Of a stretch of DNA of 64,000 nucleotides, positions 10,936 to 20,920 are shown piece after piece. The position numbers and the translations under genes were made by a program. Source of the DNA: Chara braunii (lineage: Eukaryota > Streptophyta > Charophyceae > Charales > Characeae). Where the stretch lies: assembly GCA_003427395.1 (NCBI GenBank), contig BFEA01000313.1, forward strand, positions 1,068,271-1,132,270, read 5' to 3'. The notes beneath the pieces are model-generated. The model worked only from the letters and a program-made list of their open reading frames with translations. It did not search any database and was not told the DNA's origin. Each line of letters begins with the position of its first letter. Within the stretch, counting starts at the first letter, position 1.

Positions 10936-12896
10936 TCGTCGGTCTACGACTCAATTCCAACTCACTCTCCATACTCAACCTAAAAGGCTTTAGCCCTGGT
11001 GATTTTTTTTGTTGTTTTGTTAAGGCTTCACCCGGACTTTTAGTGAATGGTCATTTAACGAAGGTACTGAGTATTTAATTAAGGCTGGTTGGACAGGAGG
11101 TTGGGGCTTGCATGGCTAAAGCGAGGGGTATGAGTGTCAAGGATGGTTGGGGTTAACTTCGTGTAGTGTGTGAATTGTTGTTTGACTCTTTGATGTGACT
11201 GAAGGTATGTGCAGTGGCTTAGATTTTGGATTTGACTCCCTGCGATCACTCGTATACATATGGTTGTGAGGAGTCTCACTGTGCCTATGAGAAGTGATCG
11301 TCGCGACTCTATCTCCCTTATGTGTGTGTGTTTGGGTGCATTTATGGGGGTGTTTGCGAGGCCTAAAGGGCCCCGTGCGGAAAGCCTACCTAGAGGCTAA
11401 GACGGAGAGGCATAGGAAAGACCCTTCCTTTCTCTTATTTGCGTCTTGGGATTTTCTTAGTCGGACGTTGGTCCTGGGCCGAGATTCAAGGTCCTCGTCT
11501 AGGACATCCCAAGCCCTAGACTCTGCAGGGGAGGGACTTCCCCTCGCACAGAGCCTATCTGCACTCCCCGTCGGGACACCCAACCCTGAGGGCAGAAATG
11601 TTGCGACGGTCGAACGGCGCGTCTTTCAAGCGTTCAATATCGTGAGGGGTAACCCTGCTCGACATATTCCTTCAGCCATTCAATATCGCGAGGCCGAAGC
11701 CACGATTACCACGTATGACCGACATCGTTGGTTGGTATGGGACTGGCTTGCAATCGCGCGGTTTTATATTAGAATCATGCGCGCGATGTTTCGCCGCCTT
11801 AGCGCCTAAAGGTTATAGGATTAGAGGACTTACACAATCGCGTGAAGGTTCGGCGGAGGGTGGGCCGCGGCGACTCCAAAAGGGGAAACAGGGATACCCA
11901 AACAGTGAATTTGGGGTGCGAAGGTCGCCAACCTACTTTTGCTTTTTGAGTTGCCATGGTTTGACATTATAGTCCGTAGCAGCCGTCAAAGTCAAACCCC
12001 TTGACTTTCGCCCAGGCCTGGGGTAGGACCTACTTCCAGGGCCACAAGAAACGACTGTCACCGCAGGTGAGGACCTGTGTACCACCCGCTCTGCATAAGG
12101 TGCAGAAGAGGGTGTGTGGTCTTCAACCGCGCATGGCGGTTGTCTGGCGTCGAGAGATTAACCCTCAAGGCGCGTGTCAGCCGACACTTGGGTGTCGAAC
12201 GCGACCCCCGATATTAACAGGGGCCGCGCGGGTGTGGGTACTACGTGGTACGCCATCATTGCGACCGTTTGTGTGCGCTTGCATTACGGGTCGATGTGAG
12301 TTAGCCCTGCGTCCGCGCGGTTTTATACTAAGTCTCGCGCACGACGCCTACCCGATTTCCGCGTCGGAAAGTTATGGGATGGCCACTGAAGGGACTAGGA
12401 GTGTTGTCGCATTGTTCGATGTGTGTGTGTGTGTGTGTGTGTGTTTTATTTCTGTGTTCGTAAAGTGGTGTGCGCGTGGTGTGTGGGATGCGTCCTAGTC
12501 GATCGACGACGAGTCGCGCTTGGGACCTCAACCCCCCAAGATGTCGGTTCGCGTGTGGGGCCGATAGGCATATTACCGCACGTACCCCCTATGCTACAAC
12601 GAACGAGAAACGCCCTCGAATGGTCCACCTCTGCGATTGCAACCGAGTAGCTTTCGAGCTGTGGACTGGTAGCTCGGCGGGGATACGCCCACCGAAGGAA
12701 GGTGACAGCTCCCGTAAGGTGGAGGTAAGTTGTGCCTCGCGTAAGCCCTATCCTATCGTAGGGGCTCGCGAGAGGTATGGCTGGCGCACTCGGCCGGAGC
12801 AGCCTAAGGAAGCCCCATTTATGTGTTTGTGACGAGGTTGATCCAACTCCTATGTGACACGGCCGAGAGGGTCCCGCGCTGCCACGAGCGGTGCCG
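10936..12896. other. Non-coding region
   Basis: No gene is recognised; ORFs here have no family-like content. A diverged repeat pair is visible: about 11755-11820 and 12314-12378 share CGCGCGGTTTTATA and a conserved GTTAT(A/G)GGAT end. Nested inverted repeats occur at about 11234-11303. Confidence 0.4.
12419..12445. repeat. (GT)n microsatellite
   Basis: About 12 TG/GT units in a row. Confidence 0.95.
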
Positions 12897-12913
12897 GACC
12901 GATGCGCTCGACA

Positions 12914-15549
12914 CCTATCACTCTACTCACAGTAGTCTATAAGATGGTAGCAAAAGCGCTGGCACATCGTATGGCATCTGTCCTGGAAGATGTCATACAC
13001 CCGGCTCAGACAGGGTTCATGACCGGAAGGAATATACAAGAAAACATCTTACTAGTTAATGAGGTGGTCCAACTAGCCCAACGGAATAAAGCAAACGCGG
13101 CCATTATATTCATTGACTTCAAAAAAGCATACGACCACGTTGATTGGGAATTTTTGGACAAATGCTTGGCAAGAATGAACGTTGGACCGATCTTTCGACG
13201 ATAGGTTAGGATCCTTCATCATAATGCCACCAATTGTGTGCAGGTCAACGGGCCGATAGCGCCCTCCTTCGAGCTTCAGAGGTTTGTAAGACAAGGGGAT
13301 CCCATTGCGCCCTATCTTTTCTTGGTAATAATGGAAGCACTCTCGGCTAACCTCAGGCATAACAAGAACCTCTCTCGCATTAAGATCACGAACATCCCGG
13401 AAGAGGCAGTACCGATCTGTTCCCTTTTTGCTGATGACCTCACCATAATGTTGGAAGTGACAGACCGTAATATGGAAGAAATCCAAATTCTCATGAACCG
13501 GTTCTGTCGGCTCTCCGATATGGCAGTAAATTGGGGGCAGAAGACGGTAGGACGGTGGATGCACCAGCAAGGAGGAAGGCCTCCTGAAAACCCGCGCATC
13601 ACATGGCTCCCCCTAGAAGACCTCTTGAGAGTTTTGGGAACCCTCATTACAGCAAAAGGGAAGCCGACAACCAACGATGACTGGCGGACAGGACCGGTAA
13701 ACGCCAGACTAAAACAATGGAATAAAAAACACACATCGTTATTTGGGCGGGCCCTGGTCGTTAATAATGTGGTTTTGGCCACACTTTGGTACAAATCGAT
13801 TATATGGCCCATGAGCGACGGGGGGCTTAGGTCACTAAAACAGCAACTAGCAGCTTTCCTTTGGAGAAGGGACAGTAATACCCCCCTCGCAATTAGTCGA
13901 GTAGCTTGGGACTCAGTGATCCAACCCAAGACCAGAGGAGGGCTAGGAATTGTGGACCCGACCACTCAATCCCAGGCCCTTACACTTCGCTGGCTTCAGC
14001 ATATTATCTTCTCTCCGTCCTCCCCCTGCCCCCCCCTGGCTCTGGCGCAAATCGCTGCCCTAGCACATGACGCCCCCCCAGAGACTGACCCCCTGGTATG
14101 GCTACAAGACAGATACTGGAGGCTTCTAAGGAAAGATAAGAATGGGAACCCAGCAAGCACACATTGGTTGCGCTTACTTCGCACATGGAGGAAGCTCCCG
14201 CCGCCCGACCGACCCAACCCGGATCGATGTGAAGAAATCTACAGACAACCGCTGTTTGGGAACCGATTGATTACGGATGCCTTGGGCCAGGTAAGATGCA
14301 GCTCAGATGCCCCTTGGAAAGGTTGGGTTAAACATGGTGCTTGCAGGGTAGGGGATCTGTGGGACATAGAGGCAGGATGTTGGAAGAGCTCAGAAAGGAT
14401 GCGGATATGGCTACGCTACTGCCATCTCACGGAATCGATGCTAAACAAACTCATTGAAAGTTTCCCTCTCCAATGGTATAGCATCCTTCGAAAAGTGCCT
14501 CAATTGAGAGAAGGAGACAGGGTTTGCCTACCCGATCACAAGGAAGAGATAGGACAAGTACACATTGTAGACCAATCACAGGCCATAATTGAGATTTTCT
14601 CCGTCCAAAAGGATGACACTCTACGGGGCAGCCAGGATCCTTCTATCTGGAAGGACAGATCGAACATATATCGCATCAGAGTCCTGGACAACGACAGAGG
14701 ATGATGTGCCTACCGCCCAACAACCCCGATTGAGGATCTCCCTTTCGTCCCCGACGAGTGGCATTGGTCCCAGGGAGCCACGACTAGACAAGGGTCGACA
14801 AAACAACTAACACTTTACAATCTAAAAACCAAATCAGCCTATCGTATGCTTCATCCCAAACGAAGACTGTGGGAGACGGTTGAGGACAGGTGGCATCGAC
14901 ATCTTAACGTGGACCGAGACTTGCTCAAGCCGATCCGTTGGTTCACTCAACTCAGGAATAGACCCGCTAAGATATCGGCCCTTCAGTGGCAAATAGCACA
15001 CCGATGGCTGCCTACAAACAACAGGTTGACAAATCACACTCGGTTGGAGCAGCAAGGTCGGGCGTTACCCTGGTGCCATAGTTGTCTCATGGGTTACCCG
15101 GGGAGGAAAAGGGCCGAAACAATTGAACATATCTTCCTCCAATGCCCAACTTCGGTTTTGCTCTGGAGGGTTTGGGACAGGATCTGGCGACACATTGTCC
15201 CTGGTGCAGAATGGTCATGGGAGTGGAGGGCTATATTACTAGGTCATTACCCCTCGATTCGAGGAAACATATTCGAGGAGAACATGTTTCATTTGGGCAG
15301 GGATCATCTCCCGATTCAAGGTTGGGAGGGGAAAGAAAAGGATGGGTGGCGGAGGTAAGATGGTCTGAGAATTGGCAGCAGGGAGGAGAGCTGCAAGAAG
15401 GACACCGGACGGAGATAGCAAGAGATTATCAGCTGATCTTCCATGAGTGGGCAAACCTCGATCCCGGCGAGAGGTTACGCACGGCTCAAGAATTTGCAGA
15501 CCCCTTCCCCCCCCACCCACTGGCACTGGAAGAGGTCCTCCCCCCATGA
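12914..15549 (+). pseudogene. LINE ORF2 fragment: reverse transcriptase plus zinc-binding domain
   Basis: One frame runs from 12914 to TAA 15356-15358, interrupted by TAG 13202-13204 (probably a former Trp codon in FRR-W-VRILHH) and TGA 14702-14704. RT hallmarks in order: PITLL, HPAQTGFMTGRNI, IIFIDFKKAYDHVDW (catalytic Asp), FVRQGDPIAPYLF, and FADD at 13427-13438 (the YxDD-type active site), then WGQKT. After 14846 comes the RVT zinc-binding region: LPTNNRL, CHSC, and H-x4-C in EHIFLQC. The last ~200 bp of coding (WSENWQQ to EEVLPP) is in another frame, so a frameshift lies near 15350. The catalytic residues are present, but the stops and truncation make it dead. Confidence 0.88.
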
Positions 15550-15607
15550 GCACAGTAACCGAGTCAGGTGGAACCGGCCCGGCTCAGTTACTTTTGCTCT
15601 GATTTTT

Positions 15608-15826
15608 TCGGTCCACTTTCTGGCTACTTGATTCTGCCCTCTTCTTCTGTGGTCCCCTACTCCTGCTCCCTATTGTTCTCTTCTGATCTCTGCCCCCTTC
15701 TGTTCCTTCTCTGGTTTCGGTCCACTTTCCGGCTACCTCTGCCCTCTTCTTTTGTGGTCCCCTACTCCAGCTCCCTTCTTTCTCTTCTGATCTCTGCCCC
15801 CTTCTGTTCCTTTTCTGGTTCTCTAT
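15608..15826 (+). repeat. Two tandem ~109-bp pyrimidine-rich units in the LINE 3' UTR
   Basis: TCGGTCCACTTT starts at 15608 and again at 15717. Both units continue with CTCTTCTT(C/T)TGTGGTCCCC and CTTCTGATCTCTGCCCCC. Confidence 0.85.
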
Positions 15827-15949
15827 CCTTGGTTATCCCTGTTTATCACCTCTGTCTATTATGTCCCTTCCAATACAAGTCCAGTCTAATGGTTAGTAGA
15901 GCGACAGCAGCAGATGGATACACTGCAGGAGTGGTTGGATGAACAACAC

Positions 15950-16610
15950 CGATATGGGACGCTGGACCCGGTTTCCAGCATTGGCAATGTACTGTCTGGT
16001 TCAGCTTTTCGGTTACAAGTTCAGTCTAGTGGTCAGCAGAGGGACCACAACAGATGGATACACTGAAGGATTGGTAGGATGAACAACACTGATATGGGAC
16101 GCTGGACCCGGTTTCCAGCATTGGCAATGTACTGTCTGNACCACAACAGATGGATACACTGAAGGATTGGTAGGATGAACAACACTGATATGGGACGCTG
16201 GACCCGGTTTCCAGCATTGGCAATGTACTGTCTGTCTCAGCCTTTCTGATAGTCCCAATTATAAAGAGGCGCCAGATTGATTGGATGAACAACACAAATA
16301 TGGGACGCTGGACCCGGTTTCCAGCATTGGAAAAAAAGACATTGATTTGAACTCTCAGCACATGATCCTCAATATACAATAGACGCCACGGGGAAGGGGG
16401 TCAGTTGAGGCTAGGTGAAGGAGGGAAACTCCACTGGTGCCCTCCAGTGGCCTTCCACCCTTTACCCTGACCAGGCCACAGGCTAGGAAGAAGGTTAAAG
16501 TTTCAACATGGGACGCTGGACCCGTTTCCAGCACAGTGGTGTCCTTTTCAAATGGAAAGATTTGTAAAGATGTATTCAAGGGACGCTGGACCCGTTTTCC
16601 AGCAGGTGAT
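15950..16610 (+). repeat. GCTGGA-hairpin repeats in the LINE 3' UTR
   Basis: Six copies of GGGACGCTGGACCCG(G)TTTCCAGC are present (hairpins start near 15961, 16101, 16197, 16307, 16514 and 16584). Each folds as GCTGGA/TCCAGC with a loop of about 6-7 nt. The second and third lie in a ~96-bp tandem repeat (16044-16138 and 16140-16234) whose units look identical and are joined by a single N at 16139. Confidence 0.85.
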
Positions 16611-16673
16611 GCTCCATTGCTCCTCACCAATAGATGGAGCTGGTTTCAAAAAAAAAAAAAAAAAAAAAAAAAA

Positions 16674-17207
16674 GACCGCTCGTCGGATACAAGGTCTAAC
16701 AAATCAACAAAAATGTATTGTTTTTCTCGCAAATTTCTCTGAGGCAGAGCAGCAAGAGCTTATCCATGGGGTAATCGGCAAATCAGATTGATCCACAATC
16801 CGATCAAATTTCAACGGCGGGAATTTCAATCAGACACTTCATCCGCAACTCCATCTTATGTAGTTTGAGAGGCAATGTCAAACTGGTAAAAGAAAAGATG
16901 ATTCAACCCTCACTTCAATGCTCTCAGAAGTAAGGAGAATGATGAGTGAGATAAAAAAGGATTTAGGGAAGCAGTCAATAATTGATCCGCTTCCCATAAA
17001 GAGTAAGAAAGTTTGTAACTTTGTGTGAATAACCTCTCTACGCGAGTTGCTCAGAAGGAGGAGTCATGCCAGTTACTATCTCGAGGATGAGAAAAACGAC
17101 GAACGGATAGAGGAAGAGAATATTGGAAGAACATTGTGTGTAAAATTTGTGGTAGAGTCGGACATACTCCGAGTAGGTGTAAGGAGTCGAAAGTTGATAA
17201 AAAATAA
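16674..17207 (+). pseudogene. Degenerate Gag remnant with CCHC zinc knuckle
   Basis: Short helical coding stretches (SEVRRMMSEIKKDLGKQ near 16920-16975) precede a knuckle at 17139-17180 reading CKICGRVGHTPSRC, an exact C-x2-C-x4-H-x4-C. It is followed by KESKVDKK and TAA 17205-17207. Frames change several times between the pieces. No protease or RT follows. The element family is uncertain. Confidence 0.6.
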
Positions 17208-18181
17208 GTCGTTTAATTTTTGTGCGATGTTTTTTACTAAATTTTGTAATTCTCTGTGGGGTCATGATTTTTTCAACCTCTCATAAATATATTTGGGTGG
17301 GACCATTTTATAAATATCTTGATCTAAGTTGTTAAAGTTTATCGTATGTAATTTTATTTTTATAAACAATGTTTGGGACGTCTATAGAAGCATATTCAAA
17401 GAGACTTTTTTATTTACGTTCTGATTCATGATTTAAATTGTTACATTTTGTTGTTGTATTTGCCATCATGGACAAGTGCAGTAATATATGATTGCTCCTT
17501 TAGATCAACCTGACTCTTGGCCGGGATGGTGACGTGTTTGCCTTATGAATATAATTTTGGATGTGTATTATTGATCCATAAGACATGTATTTGAGTTATA
17601 TATTTAACATAATAGTTTTTAGATCTTGTTTGCTATCATGTCACGGTGTTTTTGCGATAAAACTGTGAGCTTTGTAGGTGATAGTGAGGCCTGCGCCGGA
17701 GTTATACTCCTGGTCCATAGTAGGATGTTGTCATCCGGATCCTAAGTGGTTGAAAGAAGGAAGACTACACTATCACTGAAAGGGATGAAGGTGTGAGAGA
17801 TACTCATGAATTTTGATGGTGGTCGGGGCAATTACCGTTAAGAACGTTGGGTTTGGACTTACCACTCAAGCTTGATTGTTTTTACTGGGTTCACCTTATT
17901 AGGAAAGAACGTGAGCTGGTAACTCACATCGGTCTTAGTGAGGGTTGAACTACCCTGTTCATACTGATAAATTGTTGAGTATTTAAAGCACCGGAATCGG
18001 AGGGAATGTGGTGAGGCTCGAATCTAAAGCGGGGCTTGATGTCGAAATGATATCCTTTGAAGTGGATTACACCACTCCTCGGCGCATATCACAAAAAGAT
18101 CAATAACATTTGACATGATATAAAGTATAGTAAATTTCATTGTAATAATTTTATTGTAATAATTTCATGTCGCAACTTAAA
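17208..18181. other. AT-rich non-coding region
   Basis: I see no gene or RNA. It may be the untranslated part of the element that supplied the Gag remnant. Confidence 0.35.
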
Positions 18182-18990
18182 TCAATAAAGGAGCTCGTCA
18201 GTTACAGGGTCACCTGTCTTAATTAACATTCTTCTTCATTTTGATCATTAGATGAAATTTGAGGAGTAGGTTTGCGACGGGACAACCCATTTTGATCAAC
18301 CTTCTCTTCAAGATGGAATGGAGAGGAGTTCGTCTGCGGCAGAGAAACCGTCTTGATCAGAGTTCTCCTCCGATCTTTGAAGGACATATCTGCGGCATAG
18401 CAATCTGTCTTCATCAGATTTCTTTTCAAAGACTAAGAGAGAGAAGAGTTCGTCTGCGACAAGGAAACTTGTCTTGATCTACGTTTTGTTCTCAACTTGA
18501 GGTAAAGAGGAACTTGTCTGCAGCAGAGAAACCTGTCTTGATCGACATTTTCTTCTGATGGAGAGAAAAGTTTGTCTGTGGCAGGGAAAACTGTCTTGAT
18601 CTGCGTTTTGTTCTCAACTTGAGCTAAGGAGGAACTTGTCTGCGGCAAGGAAACCTGTCTTGATCGACATTGTCTTGATCGGCAGGGAAAATGTCTTGAT
18701 CGACATTTTCTTCCGTGGCAGGGAAACCTGTGTTGATCAGTGTTATGTTCTCAATTGAGGTAGAAAGGAATTTGTCTGCGGCAGGGAAAACCTGTCTTGA
18801 TCGATATTTTTTTCTGAGAGAGAGAAGAGTGCATCTGCGGCGGGGTAACCGTCTTGATCAGTGTTCTCTTCTAAAGTAAGGATTTCGTCTATGGCAGTGA
18901 AATTTGTCTTGATTGATGTTCTCCTCTGTTCTTTGAAGAGTTTTGCTTGCGACAGGGAGACCAGTTTTTATCAATGCGCTCTTCAAGGAC
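18182..18990 (+). repeat. ~60-bp tandem array, each unit a small GAAA-type hairpin
   Basis: About 13 degenerate units share CTGCGGCAGGGAAACCTGTCTTGATC-like text, given here only as a pattern. Several units form stems around a purine-rich loop: GACAAG-GAAA-CTTGTC (18458-18473), GGCAG/CTGTC (18580-18595), CAGG-GAAA-CCTG (18719-18730), CAGG-GAAAA-CCTG (18782-18794) and GGCGG/CCGTC (near 18839-18853). Stem pairs covary. Confidence 0.8.
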
Positions 18991-19116
18991 CTATATGGAT
19001 AAAACAAGGTTGCGGCATGAATTATTACATGGTTAATATGTGATATTGAGTGAGAGATATATTTTTTGGGTTATTCAGATTTTGTCTTAACAACTTCCAA
19101 GAGGTTGATACGTCTA

Positions 19117-19301
19117 GAAAGACCTGCCAGGGGGTTAATCCTGACTCGAAAGACCCGTCAGGGGGTTAATCCTGACTAGAAAGACTCGTCAGGGGGTTAA
19201 TCCTGATTCGAAAGACCTGCCAGGGGTTAATCCTGATTCAAAAGAACTGTCAGGGGGTTAATCATAATTTGAAAGACCCGTCAGAGCGTTAATCCTGCCC
19301 T
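19117..19301 (+). repeat. 31-bp tandem repeat, six units, hairpin-forming
   Basis: Units start at 19117, 19148, 19179, 19210, ~19240 and 19271. The best units fold as GTCAGG-gggttaat-CCTGAC. The remainder reads GAAAGACC. Confidence 0.92.
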
Positions 19302-19525
19302 TTTCGGATAAACGTGAGTATCAATCAAATGGATGAAATCTTGCAACTGGTCGGAGGGCTTAGACAAGCATTTCTTGAGTGGTTGTCAGTGGGATGACGA
19401 CTTCGATTTAGTTCCGTGTGAATTGTGCAATTGTTGTGTACTGTGGAAAGTTCATAAGACCCTGACTTCTATTTTGATAGTGAATGACGTGGAACTCATT
19501 CAATGGGGTCTAGGAATGCTGTCGG

Positions 19526-20006
19526 GGCAAATACCCTAACAAGCTAGGTTGTTTTAACGGACGTCCGGGACCCCCCTGACCGTCCGGGATGTCCGACCAG
19601 ACGTCTGGTCGGACGTCGGATCGAACAAGGGTTGTCCGACCTAGCGCAAAGGTGTGCTTCTACCTTGCATAAGGTGTATGCCACCAAAATTTTGGCTCAT
19701 TTGAGCCAGTAAAAAAAGAAGATAAAAATCTTCGAAGTTTCTAATCCCCACCTATACCCCTCTTATCCCCACCAAAACCCCTCGTACCCCCCCCTCCCTC
19801 CCCAAATAGCACCCTATCACCAAATGCTCAGAAAATTCTGAATTTTTTTATGGGGGGTCTCTACGGCATGCGCAACACTGTCATTTTTTTTATTTTTATT
19901 TTTTTAATGCCAAAAAAGGGGATTCTGGACAACCCCCCTACCGGACGGTTGGGGGAGACGTCCGGCCATCGGACGATTGGTAACCTAGCTAACAAGGGTA
20001 TTTGCC
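19526..20006. mobile_element. MITE-like element with 25-bp terminal inverted repeats
   Basis: The left end 19526-19550 begins GGCAAATACCCT and ends GCTAGGTT. The right end 19982-20006 is its inverse, except for an inverted 4-bp block (AACA/TTGT) and flanking bases. The 481-bp interior has no ORF of note. Subterminal GACGTCCGG motifs occur in inverted orientation. No clear target duplication was seen. Confidence 0.7.
19591..19614. repeat. Perfect 24-bp palindrome
   Basis: GTCCGACCAGAC is followed immediately by its reverse complement. It lies inside the MITE. Confidence 0.97.
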
Positions 20007-20248
20007 GAGGATTTTAAACATCGGACGCTGTCCGACTCTTTCGTTGAATTGAAGGACTTGATGAGACTTACGTTGCCAAAAGTTTATTCAGACTAAGCCT
20101 ATGACCAAAAGACATAAACTTTTATAAACTATAGTTCGGACGCTTGTGTCGTCCGAAAATAATGGCGGTAGTCGGCAGTTTTGTCGAGGTCATAGAGGCA
20201 TGCAAACATGAAAATGCTAGAACCAGACCTATTCTACCCAAAATAAAG

Positions 20249-20291
20249 TCGCACGACTGCTAAGCCGTGCGATTCAGAGCCTAAGTAGGCT
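20249..20291 (+). repeat. Two adjacent hairpins with TAAG in the loop
   Basis: TCGCACG/CGTGCGA (20249-20255/20266-20272) encloses ACTGCTAAGC. AGCC/GGCT (20278-20281/20288-20291) encloses TAAGTA. Confidence 0.6.
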
Positions 20292-20551
20292 AAAAAAGAG
20301 GGAAGCGCCGGGTATAGGGCCGCGACGCAAGGAAAATATGAAGTTTTCGTTATTTCCTAGGCTCGTCGGGTTTGAATTCGAGCCAGGGGGCTGGCAGGCC
20401 GATGCCGAGGCCTACTCAGTTGGGTGACCAATCACGCCATGGTCACACGGCCAACCGACAGGGCAGGGCCAACAAGCAGGGTCTGCAAGGCCACAAGGAG
20501 GAGGAAGGTCAGAGCCAAAGCTCTTCGTATAGTAGAGTTGCTATCGTGATA

Positions 20552-20624
20552 GGAGCTATTAGCCCAATAGGTAGGACATTTGACTGTTACCCGTCAAAGA
20601 CCGGGATCGAGCCTCGAACGTGCC
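20552..20624 (+). pseudogene. tRNA-like (Asn-type) pseudogene or SINE head
   Basis: An A-box-like TTAGCCCAATAGGTAGG (20559-20575) and a B box GGATCGAGCCT (20604-20614) lie at tRNA spacing. The region between them, TTGACTGTTACCCGTCAA, resembles an anticodon arm with GTT. The acceptor stem does not pair well, so it is not a functional tRNA. Confidence 0.5.
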
Positions 20625-20712
20625 ACCACTGGGCTAGCTCCTTTTGGAGCAGCCCTGCCATAAGGAGTTCGGGCGTGTCTGATTTCGGTCGCACGATCGT
20701 CAAGATCACGCG

Positions 20713-20796
20713 GTGGAAATCCATCGCGCCAAGATTAGTATGGCCCCTGCACAAGGATGACACGGATAAATCGAGAAAAAGACCAGTATTTTTTTA
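20713..20796 (+). pseudogene. U6 snRNA-like pseudogene (3' two thirds)
   Basis: GATTAGTATGGCCCCTGC, ACAAGGATGACACGGATAA and ATCGAGAAA match the U6 internal stem-loop and 3' region in order, followed by a T-run terminator at about 20790-20796. The ACAGAGA box is replaced (ATCGCGCCAAGATT), and the AGC triad reads AGT. The 5' hairpin is absent, so it is almost certainly non-functional. The comparison is from memory of the U6 consensus. Confidence 0.75.
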
Positions 20797-20811
20797 TTAT
20801 TATTTCCCGTA

Positions 20812-20920
20812 GGGAATCGAACTCAGGTCCACATATCGGAAGGAAGGGGGGAAGACGCCAGCAAGGCGTAGGGTAAGAAACCGTGGTCGTTGGCTTATGC
20901 TAACGGCTTCACTATTAAAA
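20812..20920 (-). other. Possible tRNA-derived SINE head
   Basis: On the minus strand, B-box-like GAGTTCGATTCCC (plus ~20813-20826) and A-box-like TTAGCATAAGCC (plus ~20897-20910) are present. The spacing is longer than in a simple tRNA, so this is tentative. Confidence 0.3.

Larger units (their letters stand above)
12914..16673 (+). mobile_element. 5'-truncated LINE (non-LTR retrotransposon)
   Basis: RT-like coding begins abruptly at PITLLTVVYKM near 12914, with no endonuclease upstream, the usual outcome of 5' truncation during target-primed reverse transcription. Coding reaches 15549. A ~1.1 kb 3' UTR with tandem and hairpin repeats follows and ends in a poly-A tract at about 16649-16673. 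Flanking target duplications are not convincing. Confidence 0.85.

Noticed and set aside
11294-12832. Several plus-strand ORFs of 75-171 residues
   Set aside because: Composition is that of translated repeats and microsatellite; no domain or conservation.
12897-12910. Target-site duplication of the LINE with 16674-16682
   Set aside because: GACCG and CTCG occur on both sides but with a 5-nt gap; too weak.
13312-13965. 217-residue minus-strand ORF
   Set aside because: Shadow of the LINE reverse transcriptase on the opposite strand.
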